Of a stretch of DNA of 64,000 bases, positions 27,482 to 36,037 are shown piece after piece; the stretch's first letter is position 1, and each line of letters starts with the position of its first letter. Source of the stretch: Dictyobacter kobayashii (lineage in GTDB: Bacteria; Chloroflexota; Ktedonobacteria; Ktedonobacterales; Ktedonobacteraceae); the NCBI RefSeq assembly GCF_003967555.1, contig NZ_BIFS01000002.1, positions 1,798,001-1,862,000 of the forward strand, given 5' to 3'. The translations under genes and the position numbers were made by a program. The notes under the pieces were generated by a model. That model made no database searches, was not told the DNA's origin, and saw only the letters and a list, made by a program, of their open reading frames with translations.

Positions 27482-28303
27482 TTAGCGGTGAGCATACCTC
27501 CACTGTAGGTAGAGCCAGGCCAGTCCGATGGCGGCAAAGCCAGAGCCGATGAGGAGGGCAATACTGAGCAGGCCCTGGCCTGGGGTTGGATTGAGTTTGA
27601 GGAAGACCCACTGGAAGTGAAAGAAGGCTTCCTGCGCTCAGGGTCCGGTGGCATTAAGCATAGTTCCGACCAGGGTTGGGATGTGGAAACGCGGACTCAT
27701 GAGATTGGCCCAGAACCAGTAGAGGATGAAAAGTAGCTGGTAGATCGGTACCTTGATAAAGGTGGGTAAGGCGGTTGAGAAGCCAGCGGCAAACAGGATG
27801 CCTGGTAAGAGGACAGCTAAGAAGGCTTCCAGGGCCAATGGGATCAACTGCGGGTCAGGGGCCTGACTGAAGATATAACCAATACCCAGGCTATAAATGA
27901 GTAAGGCTGGCAGAAGAGTGGCCAGGGTACTGCCGATATATTTACCCAGCAGGCGAGCTCCAAGTGGGCCAGGGAAGGTATCCAGGATTTCATTGACATG
28001 CAATGTGTAGTCGCGGGCAATGCGGTCCGCCAGCATCAGGCCACAGCCAATAGGGAAAAACCAGGCGGCAAACTGGGCCAGGTAAAGTACGGCATCTCGC
28101 GGTTGTGGCGCTACCCAGACCGGAGTTGGATGATCGGGACCGTGACTATAGTAGCCATGCAGTAAGTCAGGACCCGCAAAGGCATACCACAATATGAAGA
28201 TGAATGCGCTCATCAATAGTAGCACCAGCCAGACGGCACGGCGACGTATTTGCATGGAAAATTCGTAGCGTAAGGTTCCGCCGATCACAGAAATACTATT
28301 CAT
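27482..28303 (-). CDS. ABC-2-type permease subunit interrupted by an in-frame UGA
   Basis: The first 221 codons give a polytopic membrane protein ending LVGTMLNATGP, then TGA at 27638-27640. The same frame continues for 51 more codons as AQEAFFHFQWVF followed by a good final helix (LLSIALLIGSGFAAIGLAWL) and a basic tail to TAA at 27482. The continuation is needed for the last membrane segment, so the stop is either a recent point mutation, a base-call error or read-through. No frame change is involved, unlike the other broken genes in the window. The ATG overlaps the stop of the upstream permease by one base (TAATG). Confidence 0.75.
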
Positions 28304-28998
28304 TATGAGTTATCCTCTCCATAAAAACGCCATTCACTATGGCCGAGATACCACCATGAGACAATAAAGAGTAGTAAGGCTGTTGCTAACAGTTCGAGCC
28401 GATTAGTTAACCAGAAGTTGGCAGTGGGTGTATATAAAGTGGCGAACAGAAACCATGGTTGCGTCCAGGCCTGGGCGGCAAAGTAGCCGTGAAAGGCCAG
28501 TTCAATCAACCACAAAAAGCCCAGTACCGCTCCACAGGTAGCGCGATTGCGTAAAAGCAGGGCCAGTATGGTGCCGCTAGCGCCAAACCAGATGGTTGGG
28601 GCAAGCCAGGTTAATTGTGAGGCGAGCAGATCTTTGGGCAAAACCCAGGGCAGGATGGCATGCAGTAGCAGCGTGGCCAGGCATTCAACCAGCATGGTCC
28701 ACACGACAATCAAGAAGAAGCGTAAGAACATCGTAACCCGATAACGGACAGGTAACGTCAACTGCAACTCGAGCGCGGGGTCCTGGATCGCCATGGTTGC
28801 CATCAGCAATCCCAGTGTTAGAGGGCCGCAGGCCTCCAGGCCCGCGATAAGCATAGCGGCTGTGAAATCCCGGTTGACGTGCCCAACAAACATCATCATG
28901 GCCAATAAGGCAAAGGCAAGCATAATAGCAACAGGAATAATAAAGAGTAACCAGCCTAAGATACGTACCTCGCCACGTACGTGATCAAGAAACTTCAT
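28303..28998 (-). CDS. ABC-2-type permease subunit
   Basis: About 231 residues with six hydrophobic segments. The ATG at 28998 (MKFLDHVRGEVRILGWLLF) is preferred because AAGGAG precedes it; a TTG seven codons upstream is only an alternative. It begins with an amphipathic elbow helix typical of ABC-2 permeases and ends RFYGEDNS. It is translationally coupled to the second permease. No ATPase is adjacent. The orphan ATPase at 20.1-21.0 kb is a possible partner. Confidence 0.75.
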   Translation of the reverse strand: MKFLDHVRGEVRILGWLLFIIPVAIMLAFALLAMMMFVGHVNRDFTAAMLIAGLEACGPLTLGLLMATMAIQDPALELQLTLPVRYRVTMFLRFFLIVVWTMLVECLATLLLHAILPWVLPKDLLASQLTWLAPTIWFGASGTILALLLRNRATCGAVLGFLWLIELAFHGYFAAQAWTQPWFLFATLYTPTANFWLTNRLELLATALLLFIVSWWYLGHSEWRFYGEDNS

Positions 28999-29065
28999 AA
29001 TGGGTGAAAACTCCTTCAACTTTTAAGCAGAATGTTTTTTCTCGGTTGAAGTAAGCATAAGTTGG

Positions 29066-29133
29066 CAGCATTATAGTTTTATTGGAGAATCATGAGAAAC
29101 TTCTCATGATTCTCCAATAAAACTATAATGCTG
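29066..29133. repeat. Perfect inverted repeat, 33-bp arms with 2-base loop
   Basis: Arms 29066-29098 and 29101-29133 are exact reverse complements around AC. The arms are AT-rich with a GGAGAATCATGAGAA block near the loop. It lies upstream of the permease operon and downstream of the nuclease-like gene. It lacks a T run and is longer than normal terminators. Confidence 0.85.
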
Positions 29134-29185
29134 TTGAGGGAGGTGAGCTTTCTTGGGTGCGTGCGCTTCGCGCCCGAGTTTTTTT

Positions 29186-29234
29186 CTTCTGTGGTGCAAA
29201 TTTTGCGCACTGCGCAAAATTTGCACCACAGAAG
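29186..29234. repeat. Long perfect hairpin, 24-bp arms (TGTGGT family)
   Basis: Arms 29186-29209 and 29211-29234 with a single C as loop. They start CTTCTGTGGTGCAAA and end in TTTTGCGCA at the tip. A run of seven T residues lies on the 5' side in the plus strand, that is, an A run follows on the minus strand, the opposite of a terminator. It lies 10 bases past the stop of the nuclease-like gene. Confidence 0.88.
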
Positions 29235-29243
29235 ATTTACTTA

Positions 29244-29867
29244 TTAATCGGTGGGGGCATTGTATTTGTTTGATGATTTGTCGGGCATGCGGTTATATAC
29301 CTCTAGCCAGTTGGTGGCAATCTGGATCTGTGCATCTTTGAGGGATAGTTTCCCGCTACAGACCTGGTCGCTTAAATAGTTTTCTACTTTATCCTTCTCG
29401 TGATATCCAGGTACAGGTGTGGCGCTTTCGGGCCATAGATTCGAGATATCATTGGTGCCGCCCAACTTCAGGCTGACCAGGTGATCGATCTGATACTGTC
29501 CCGGACTGCGTTTGGTGATGCCATACGAAGCATAGATCAGATTTTTTGTACTGACCGCTACATTGCGTACAGATGATGCATAGCCAGGTGTGCAGACCTG
29601 TTCGCGGGTCAAATTCGCGAAAATATTGCCAGGGGTACACTCTTTATCCTGTATTGGCCCTTGCGCCTGGCAGCCAGTGGTTTTGGTCTGGTGGCCCCAA
29701 TCAGGGGCAGCCTCATTAAAAGCGCCTGAGGCGCCAGCTGACGCGTTCTGCTGCCCTCCTGATGTCTGGTGGCCACCAAAGACCCCTATATCAATAGGAA
29801 TATTGCACGAACTGAAAAAAATGACAAGAAGAGTGAACAGCCCTACCCACATGATACCTTTCCTCAT
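29244..29867 (-). CDS. Secreted lipoprotein with HNH nuclease-like domain
   Basis: About 207 residues from the ATG at 29867 (AAGGAG upstream; a longer open frame overlaps the preceding gene and is less likely). The signal peptide ends in a lipobox FFSSC (Cys20). After a Gln/Ser/Gly-rich linker the mature domain has C-T-P-G repeats, then YQIDHLVSLKLGGTNDISN followed by LWPE and KDKVENYLSDQVCSGKLSL. This matches extracellular HNH-type proteins common in Streptomyces and Chloroflexota, in which D-H and N belong to the beta-beta-alpha metal site. It may cut extracellular DNA for nutrition or competition. It is separate from the upstream DUF1963 gene by about 50 bases. Confidence 0.78.
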   Translation of the reverse strand: MRKGIMWVGLFTLLVIFFSSCNIPIDIGVFGGHQTSGGQQNASAGASGAFNEAAPDWGHQTKTTGCQAQGPIQDKECTPGNIFANLTREQVCTPGYASSVRNVAVSTKNLIYASYGITKRSPGQYQIDHLVSLKLGGTNDISNLWPESATPVPGYHEKDKVENYLSDQVCSGKLSLKDAQIQIATNWLEVYNRMPDKSSNKYNAPTD

Positions 29868-29919
29868 AATTCGACTTCTCCTTATGTCTGATCCTTCAGA
29901 TGTGGTGTTCCGCTGGAAC

Positions 29920-30780
29920 TTAATCTGACTGTGCCACGAGCCAGGTACCATCAAATTTCTGTGCCTGTAGATCAGGCAGCTTGATCCAGTAGTAAAGCAT
30001 ACCAGAGCCGGGCCAGTTCATGCCAATCCTCTCATCACTATCTACCTGCAATAAGAGTTGCCAGGCATTCGCCTCTTTGGTCAATTCAGCGACTTTTGGA
30101 TCATCGATATCGGTGACCCCATTAGTCATCATCTGGCATTGAAGGCGCATATCATCCTGAAGCGTCTCAGGATGTCCCAGCATTTGATTGTGAGGCAACG
30201 TTTTGTCGCCGGTATCGGTAAAGCGAGCGTACACAGCATCGTATTTGGCCTGATCGTCATTATTCCATGTCAGATCAGCAACCTCCAGTTGTGGTTGTTG
30301 AGCCATTGTCAGTGTGGATGCAAAGCTAACGGTACAGGTCTTAAAGCGAGCCTGGGCAGGTAGCGCTTTGGGTATAGTTGCTCGCTGTAAATGTTGTACA
30401 TCGCTGCTGTAGAAGACACGCCAGCCACCCGCATCCTGTGGATTCTCTCCATACGTCTCTTGCCCGGCGTCGTAGAAAAACCAGAGCATTCCCTGCTCGG
30501 GTAATACATGATTGGCATCATAAGGTGCGGCATCCGAGAGCAGAATTTGTGCCACAAAAGATTGTGGAATGTCTTTCCACACCGGCCACTGCTGTCCTGC
30601 TGGCAGATCTGGAACGCCACCCACCTTAGATATACCCACCGGCAGTTTCGCCTCCGACTGAGCATCTTTGACAGGTGTAGTCTTGAGCTTGATGGCGGGG
30701 TTAATCAAGACCTTAATATACGGCGACAAACGTACCAGGCTTGCTTTTTTTAAAGCAGTCTGAACCGTACCAATTTTCAT
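29920..30780 (-). CDS. DUF1963 (YwqG-like) protein
   Basis: 286 residues. Family landmarks are SKVGGVPDLPAGQQWP at about 50, FVAQILL, the LGHPETLQDDM motif in the second half and WQLLLQVDSDE ... GMLYYWI near the end. The fold is a two-lobed repeat, and the family is often linked to polymorphic toxin and immunity loci, but no function is proved. A GGAG site lies just before the ATG. It precedes a nuclease-like lipoprotein on the same strand, so an immunity role is conceivable though unsupported. Confidence 0.82.
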   Translation of the reverse strand: MKIGTVQTALKKASLVRLSPYIKVLINPAIKLKTTPVKDAQSEAKLPVGISKVGGVPDLPAGQQWPVWKDIPQSFVAQILLSDAAPYDANHVLPEQGMLWFFYDAGQETYGENPQDAGGWRVFYSSDVQHLQRATIPKALPAQARFKTCTVSFASTLTMAQQPQLEVADLTWNNDDQAKYDAVYARFTDTGDKTLPHNQMLGHPETLQDDMRLQCQMMTNGVTDIDDPKVAELTKEANAWQLLLQVDSDERIGMNWPGSGMLYYWIKLPDLQAQKFDGTWLVAQSD

Positions 30781-30845
30781 ATATCTCCATCCTCTATCAC
30801 ATACTATTATTCATCACATCATATGGATGAACATAATCTAGCTTA

Positions 30846-30890
30846 TTCCCTGAAAATCGGGAAGGCGTAGGGCTATATTTTTTCAGGGAA
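30846..30890. promoter_or_regulatory. Inverted repeat in the divergent region before the glycosyltransferase
   Basis: TTCCCTGAAAA (30846-30856) and TTTTCAGGGAA (30880-30890) form perfect 11-bp arms 23 bases apart. It lies between two divergent genes (DUF1963 and GT2), so it could be an operator or a short structured leader. The rest of this 288-base gap shows nothing else. Confidence 0.4.
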
Positions 30891-31068
30891 CTCACTTTTA
30901 GTACGAGACATCAGAGTCTTTTGAGGCAACTTTTGCTGCTTAATTGGAGGTCAAGTCATGCAGATTTTGCGCTAACAGTAAACTTTGTTGTGTAGCTGAA
31001 TATGGCTGTTGAGCGTTGTGTTGAACAGAGTTCTATATTCAAGCAAACAGCAGCAAAGGAAAAAACAC

Positions 31069-31967
31069 ATGAAAACACTGATTATCATTCCAACATATAA
31101 TGAAGCCGAAAATTTGCCATCTTTATTAAGTGGTATTTTTGCTTACGTGCCAGAGACGGAGGTGCTGGTCGTGGATGATAATTCGCCAGATGGTACGGGC
31201 CAATTGGTGGAGGAGATGAAAAAACAGGATGGGCGTATTCATATTATGCACCGACCTGGAAAGTTAGGGCTGGGCACGGCCTATATAGCTGGTTTTAAGT
31301 ATGCGATTGCCCATAAATATGATGCTGCCTTTGAAATGGATGCTGATTTTTCTCATGACCCACAACACTTGCCCGCCTTTTTGAGTGCTATCAATAATGC
31401 TGATCTTGTTATCGGTTCACGTTATATTCCGGGGGAAGTATGCCCAACTGGTCATTTATTCGTCGTTTGATCAGTGGTAGCGGTAATATTTTTGCCCGTA
31501 GTATTCTGCGGCTACCCGTGCGTGACTGTACCGGTGGTTTTCGCTGTTACCGGCGCCAGGTTTTAGAAAGCATCGATCTGGATACGGTGCAGTCACATGG
31601 TTATGCCTTCCAGGTAGAGATGACGTACCGCGTGTTGAATAAAGGCTTTACCGTGGTTGAGACGCCCATCACTTTTGTCGATCGCCGGCTGGGTCAATCC
31701 AAGATGTCACGCAGTATTGTACTCGAGGCCTTCATCTATGTCTTAAAAACCCGTGCTAGCAAGGTATCGGTCCCCAAATCACAACCGAAAGTCAGATATG
31801 TTCATCGTATCATGCCGCCACCGCCGCTCCCACAGCGCGTAGAAAATCAGTGGCCCCCGTATGCGGAGAAAGCAGCAGATCCTAAGCCAGAGGATGTAGG
31901 CGCTGTCACAAACGCTCAGAGGAAAAACACCTTTGCCATTCCACCACGCCCTACACGGCACCCATAA
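31069..31967 (+). CDS. Family 2 glycosyltransferase (dolichol-phosphate mannose synthase-like), apparently frameshifted
   Basis: Frame 1 gives MKTLIIIPTYNEAENLPSLL, VDDNSPDGTG and the metal motif EMDADFSHDP, then GSRYIPG. Frame 2 continues MPNWSFIRRLISGSGNIFAR, LPVRDCTGGFRCYRR and the DRRLGQSKMS motif. Adding one G to the GGGGG at 31431-31435 gives GSRYIPGGSMPNW, exactly the family pattern. The joined protein of about 300 residues is a cytosolic polyprenyl-phosphate mannosyl/glucosyltransferase with a Pro-rich C-terminal tail instead of a membrane GtrA domain. The start has AAAGGA upstream. Confidence 0.9.
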
Positions 31968-31980
31968 ATAATCTATGACT

Positions 31981-32017
31981 ATGCATATGGACAACGTGGC
32001 AGGCTGTCCATATGCAT
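31981..32017. terminator. Terminator between convergent GT2 and LLM oxidoreductase genes
   Basis: 13-bp arms ATGCATATGGACA and its complement (31981-31993, 32005-32017) with an 11-base loop, then TTTT on the plus strand. Confidence 0.75.
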
Positions 32018-32027
32018 TTTACAAAGC

Positions 32028-32987
32028 TTATAGGCGCGGCAAAACGTTGTTGGCGAAAGCACGCAGACCTTCAATATCTTCAAAGTCGAACCATTGCAGC
32101 ATAATTTCTTCGGCTCCCACCTGCGTATAAGCCTGGAGCTGCTGCACGATCTGATCCGGGGTACCAATGATAGACTTGTTGGCAGCCACAAGCTTACTGA
32201 CCAATTCTTCGGTTGTCAGACCATTAAACTCCGGGTCCTGGCGAAACTGACCCAACTTATGCTCCAACTCATTGGTATCGCGAGCAAAGATCAGGCCATG
32301 CATTACCGTGCGCTTGACCGCGGATGGTTGGCGTCCCTCCTGCTGCAGTAGCGTATCCAGGATTTGCGAGCGCTCCTTGAAATCGGCCGGCGTCAGAAAG
32401 ACGGCATTCCAGATATCGGCATAGCGGGCGGCCAGTGGCAGGGTACGCTTCACACCATTGCCACCAATTAAGATGCGCGGTCCGCCGGTCCGTTGTGGGC
32501 GTGGCAGCAGTGTCGCGCCATGCAGCTGAAAGAAATGGCCCTCAAAAGTGACCGGCTCATCGCTGCGGAACAGACGTGTTACAACCTCCAGAGCCTCTTC
32601 CAGGCGTGCCATACGTGTCTTTACATCGCCCAGTTCGTGGCCAAAAAGATGGTGTTCACGCTCCTGCCAGCCAGCTCCTAAGCCCAGGATCATACGGCCA
32701 TTGCTTAAATCATCAATGGCTGCGGCCTGGCGGGCCAGCAAGGTGGGTTCGCGGAAAGAGACTGGCGCCACCAGGGGACCAAAATGGATATTTTTTGTCC
32801 GATCAGCCAGGTAGCCCAGGGAGATAATCATTTCCAGTGAGTCTAAATCGGGTGGATTGGGATTGGTAAAATGGTCGGAGCGAAATAGGCCGGCGAAGCC
32901 AAGCTGATCGACTTCGGCCGCGAGTTGTTTCCAGTAAGGCCAATTCAGACCATTCTGGCCCTCGATCATGATCGAGATTTCTACCAT
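32028..32987 (-). CDS. LLM-class (F420-dependent type) oxidoreductase
   Basis: 319 residues forming a TIM barrel. Diagnostic parts are LGFAGLFRSDHFTNP, a SFREPTLLARQAAAIDDLSN helix, GRMILGLGAGWQEREH and RILIGGNGVKRTLPLAARYADIWN (two blocks). These match the F420-dependent branch of the luciferase-like family rather than FMN monooxygenases. The probable role is hydride transfer from F420H2 to an unknown substrate. It is monocistronic, with a terminator ahead of it on the minus strand. Confidence 0.9.
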   Translation of the reverse strand: MVEISIMIEGQNGLNWPYWKQLAAEVDQLGFAGLFRSDHFTNPNPPDLDSLEMIISLGYLADRTKNIHFGPLVAPVSFREPTLLARQAAAIDDLSNGRMILGLGAGWQEREHHLFGHELGDVKTRMARLEEALEVVTRLFRSDEPVTFEGHFFQLHGATLLPRPQRTGGPRILIGGNGVKRTLPLAARYADIWNAVFLTPADFKERSQILDTLLQQEGRQPSAVKRTVMHGLIFARDTNELEHKLGQFRQDPEFNGLTTEELVSKLVAANKSIIGTPDQIVQQLQAYTQVGAEEIMLQWFDFEDIEGLRAFANNVLPRL

Positions 32988-33062
32988 TGTCTACAAACCT
33001 CGGTTCTTTGATTATAGTGATGACTATACATTGTATGCAACAATAATTGCAAATAAAATAAT

Positions 33063-33088
33063 CCGCCCCTTTCAATTGAAAGGGGCGG
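33063..33088 (-). terminator. Terminator after the ECF-S-like gene
   Basis: A perfect 26-base palindrome centred on CAATTG (33063-33088), followed on the minus strand by ATTATTTTATTT. Confidence 0.85.
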
Positions 33089-33116
33089 GCCTGGCATAGC
33101 CAGATAAGGAGAGAGC

Positions 33117-33824
33117 TTAGCGTAGGGCATCACGCACGGTCAGGCCGAAGCGCTCAACAATGGGGGTCAGGGTTGAGAGCAGAATTGAGCTGATGACCAG
33201 CACAACTATCATGTTGGTGCCCGACCAGGTGAACCAGCTAAGGACAAACGCGTTGGCGGGCTCCTGTCCCGTCAGTAGCAGCACAAGGTTGCCATAGAGG
33301 CCGCCGACGATATTGTTGGGAATAACGGCGCAGATCAGGAAAAAGATAAAGCCGCGTCTGGTGAAGACATCCTTGCCGACCGGGCTGACACCGAAGCGAT
33401 AGGCAAAGAAGCGATAGAGCAGCATCGGGATACAGAGCTGGATAAAGTCAGCGGCACCAAATGGGATCGCTACCAGCACCGGCAGACCAGTTAGCAGGCC
33501 TGCTCCTACAAAGTTACCGATATAGGCAATGACAAAGGCCCAGCCACCAAACCAGAGGGCGAAGGGGATACCAAAGCCAATAGCGATAAAGATTGTGCTA
33601 ACACCAAGGGCCGGGCTCGGCAACGTCACCACCGCAAGCCAGGATAAGACAGTATAGACCGCCGTCGCTACAGCTATCGCGACCAGTTGAGATAGACCGG
33701 GCCAGCCAGTAAAGCGAAACGTATAGCGGATGCTGGTTGATTCGCTTCCCTCAATTGCTGGTGGCTCGTCGGGATAATTGCGGTTGACCTCAACATTCTC
33801 TGGCTGCTTCAATGAATCTTCCAT
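33117..33824 (-). CDS. Six-helix membrane protein resembling an ECF substrate-binding (S) component
   Basis: 235 residues: a charged N tail of about 40, then six hydrophobic helices with short loops and a short C tail. The pattern of Gly/Ala/Pro-rich helices (GFGIPFALWFGGWAF, LPVLVAIPFGAADFIQL) is like that of S components or VUT/QueT-type carriers, but no family signature was recognised, so this is inference. It follows the amidohydrolase by 84 bases on the same strand (GGGAGGAC ribosome site), which suggests uptake of the substrate of that enzyme. The ECF module at 12.6-15.5 kb lacks an S component. Confidence 0.55.
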   Translation of the reverse strand: MEDSLKQPENVEVNRNYPDEPPAIEGSESTSIRYTFRFTGWPGLSQLVAIAVATAVYTVLSWLAVVTLPSPALGVSTIFIAIGFGIPFALWFGGWAFVIAYIGNFVGAGLLTGLPVLVAIPFGAADFIQLCIPMLLYRFFAYRFGVSPVGKDVFTRRGFIFFLICAVIPNNIVGGLYGNLVLLLTGQEPANAFVLSWFTWSGTNMIVVLVISSILLSTLTPIVERFGLTVRDALR

Positions 33825-33908
33825 CTGGAAAGTCCTCCCTTAAAAAATAGAGTAGAGATAACCTGAAATTATGAAAATACAGGTGCCTGTTAAAAATAAC
33901 TACAGTCC

Positions 33909-35462
33909 TTAATCTTTCTGAAGGATTAAGTGACGTAATTTATCAAGTTGGGCCAGAATCTCATTGGTATGGGCGACAAGTGTTTGTGATGTTGGCGCGT
34001 GCGCCAGGGCAAAGCGACATTGATCGCGGATCTCTTGTCGCAGGGCTGCTTCATCAACATTCAGCAGTTTTCCCTGTTCTACCACGATCTCACCGTTGAC
34101 AATGACACTATCAATCGCCGTACCATGCTCGCAATAAATTAAATGTAAATATGGATCACGCAAAGGCACAAAAGCATCTGCATCCAGGTCAAGCAATATA
34201 AGATCGGCCAGTTGCTGCTCCTCGATGCGTCCAAGTTCTGAGCTAAGTCCTAGTGCGGTCGCACCTCCATGGGTGGCGGCCTGTAATATATCATCTGGCT
34301 GTGGCCATTTATGATAATCTATATGCGGTAGATTATGCATTAAACCGGTTTGTTTGAGCACATCAAACATATTTTGTCTATCATTGCTGGCCGAGCCATC
34401 GCTGCCCAGGGCTACCGTCACACCTTGATCAAGGGCATCCGATAATGGGAAGCGGCCGCTGCCCAGACGCAAATTACTGATTGGATTATGGACCACAGTC
34501 GCGCCGCTACGGGCCAGTATGTTAAGATCGCCCGGCTCCAGCCAGATTGTATGGGCCAGCGACGTTCCGGGCCGTAACATCCCCATCTGTTCCAGGTAGC
34601 GAATGCCACCCTGACCAAGCGCCTCACGAATAACCGCCGCCTGCAATTCAGTCTCAACCGCATGTAAATGCATCCCTGTCTGGTAGCGCTCGGAAAGGTT
34701 AAGACAGGCTTCCAATAAACCCGGACTGCACCAATGGATACCACTGGGGCCAGTAAAACAGCGCAAACGGCCATTGGCGCTATCATCCCAATCAGTGATA
34801 AACTGTTCCAGTACCTCCAGTTGGGTCGCGATAGGCTCCCAGTCTCTAAACCGATCTGTAAAAGGGTGAGATGGAAAGCGCAGACCATATCTCAAGCCAG
34901 CCTCCAGCACCAGATCACGATCTTCGATAGATGGCGCTACCGCAGCCCGGATACCCGCATCATGATATGCATGCATTGTAGCATCCAGATACTTACCGGC
35001 CACGCCTGCACTGGTCCAAAGGTGGTCCAGGACGGCGGTCGTGCCAGTTTTCAACATCTCTAACGCACCCAGCAGCGTGCTCAGATACACCAGATGTGGC
35101 GACCATTCAAGCGCATCGCCGAATAAAGGTACCAGCCACAATTCCAATGGTAGCGAAGGAGAGGTCGCTTTAAGCAGATTCTCCAAAGAGTGCGTATGGG
35201 CGTTAATCAGTCCCGGTAGTACTAAACGATTCTTACCTGTAATGACTCTTTCGACCCGCATTGGATTAAATGATAGCGTCCCGCTGGGACCAACGGCGAC
35301 GATATAGCGGTCCACGATCAGAATATCCTGATCATGGAGCAATTTACCGGGTTCATCTGGTGCCAGGAGGGTACAGCCACGAATCAACAGCTGGCGTAGA
35401 TTGGCCCGCTGTTGTTCATCCTCATAAATATTATGTGGTTGTACCCTGGTAATCGTCTGCAT
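33909..35462 (-). CDS. Amidohydrolase (ATZ/TRZ, guanine/S-adenosylhomocysteine deaminase-like)
   Basis: About 517 residues from the ATG at 35462 (GAGGAG seven bases upstream; the open frame beyond that is unlikely to be translated). Metal ligands are seen in LPGLINAHTHS (HxH), LHAVETE, SLAHTIW and ALGSDGSASND. This is the deaminase branch acting on purines, MTA/SAH, triazines or cytosine analogues. It is followed by a membrane protein that may import the substrate. It lies 96 bases downstream of the TPR gene on the same strand. Confidence 0.88.
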   Translation of the reverse strand: MQTITRVQPHNIYEDEQQRANLRQLLIRGCTLLAPDEPGKLLHDQDILIVDRYIVAVGPSGTLSFNPMRVERVITGKNRLVLPGLINAHTHSLENLLKATSPSLPLELWLVPLFGDALEWSPHLVYLSTLLGALEMLKTGTTAVLDHLWTSAGVAGKYLDATMHAYHDAGIRAAVAPSIEDRDLVLEAGLRYGLRFPSHPFTDRFRDWEPIATQLEVLEQFITDWDDSANGRLRCFTGPSGIHWCSPGLLEACLNLSERYQTGMHLHAVETELQAAVIREALGQGGIRYLEQMGMLRPGTSLAHTIWLEPGDLNILARSGATVVHNPISNLRLGSGRFPLSDALDQGVTVALGSDGSASNDRQNMFDVLKQTGLMHNLPHIDYHKWPQPDDILQAATHGGATALGLSSELGRIEEQQLADLILLDLDADAFVPLRDPYLHLIYCEHGTAIDSVIVNGEIVVEQGKLLNVDEAALRQEIRDQCRFALAHAPTSQTLVAHTNEILAQLDKLRHLILQKD

Positions 35463-35557
35463 ACAAAAACTCCTCTGCATTCCCTGTTTGACCACAAACA
35501 TGCATACTGTAATAACGTATGTAGGGAGTAGAAAAAACAGGAGATCGAGCTTCAAGA

Positions 35558-36037
35558 TCAAGCCGAGCGTAGTTGGTCGGCGCGTTCATAACAGTCAAGC
35601 GCTTCCTGATGGCGTCCCAGCGCATCCAATGCGGTGCCACGGTTGATCCAGATCTGTGGATCGTTCGGATTGATATGCATGGCCTGTTCATAGGCCATTA
35701 AGGCTTCTTTATAGCGTTCCAGGGCAAAGTAAGTATCGCCTAGCGCCAGCCAGAGTTGTGCCTTGCCCCACGTTACTTCGACCGCCCGGTGATAAGCCTT
35801 CAATGCCTCATCGTATTCACGCATCGTAAATAATTTATCGCCGCGTTTCTCCCAGTCCTCAGGCGTCAATGGCGTAGCGGGAGTAAGCGGAGTCGCTGGC
35901 AGGGCTGGCGTCAGCGGTCCAGAGGCAAACGCGGGTATAGGCGTTAATGGATTGCTATTGCGCCGTGAGTAAGCCATATCAGAGCCCGTGCTTGACGATG
36001 CACTGGAAGGCGCTGAAAGACGTCTATGTGGTCCCAC
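35558..36037 (-). CDS. TPR protein, probably the C-terminal half of the adjacent pseudokinase
   Basis: The last 100 residues hold three tetratricopeptide repeats (WEKRGDKLFTMREYDEALKA, then WLALGDTYFALERYKEALMA and WINRGTALDALGRHQEALDC). They follow a linker rich in Ser, Pro and Thr (LTPIPAFASGPLTPALPATP). The frame overlaps the end of the pseudokinase gene by 94 bases. Adding one base at the GGGG of 36039-36042 would fuse them as QPRVGPHRRLSAPSSASS, with the Ser-rich linker running straight on. If it is separate, its start is the ATG at 35977. Confidence 0.7.
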   Translation of the reverse strand: MGPHRRLSAPSSASSSTGSDMAYSRRNSNPLTPIPAFASGPLTPALPATPLTPATPLTPEDWEKRGDKLFTMREYDEALKAYHRAVEVTWGKAQLWLALGDTYFALERYKEALMAYEQAMHINPNDPQIWINRGTALDALGRHQEALDCYERADQLRSA

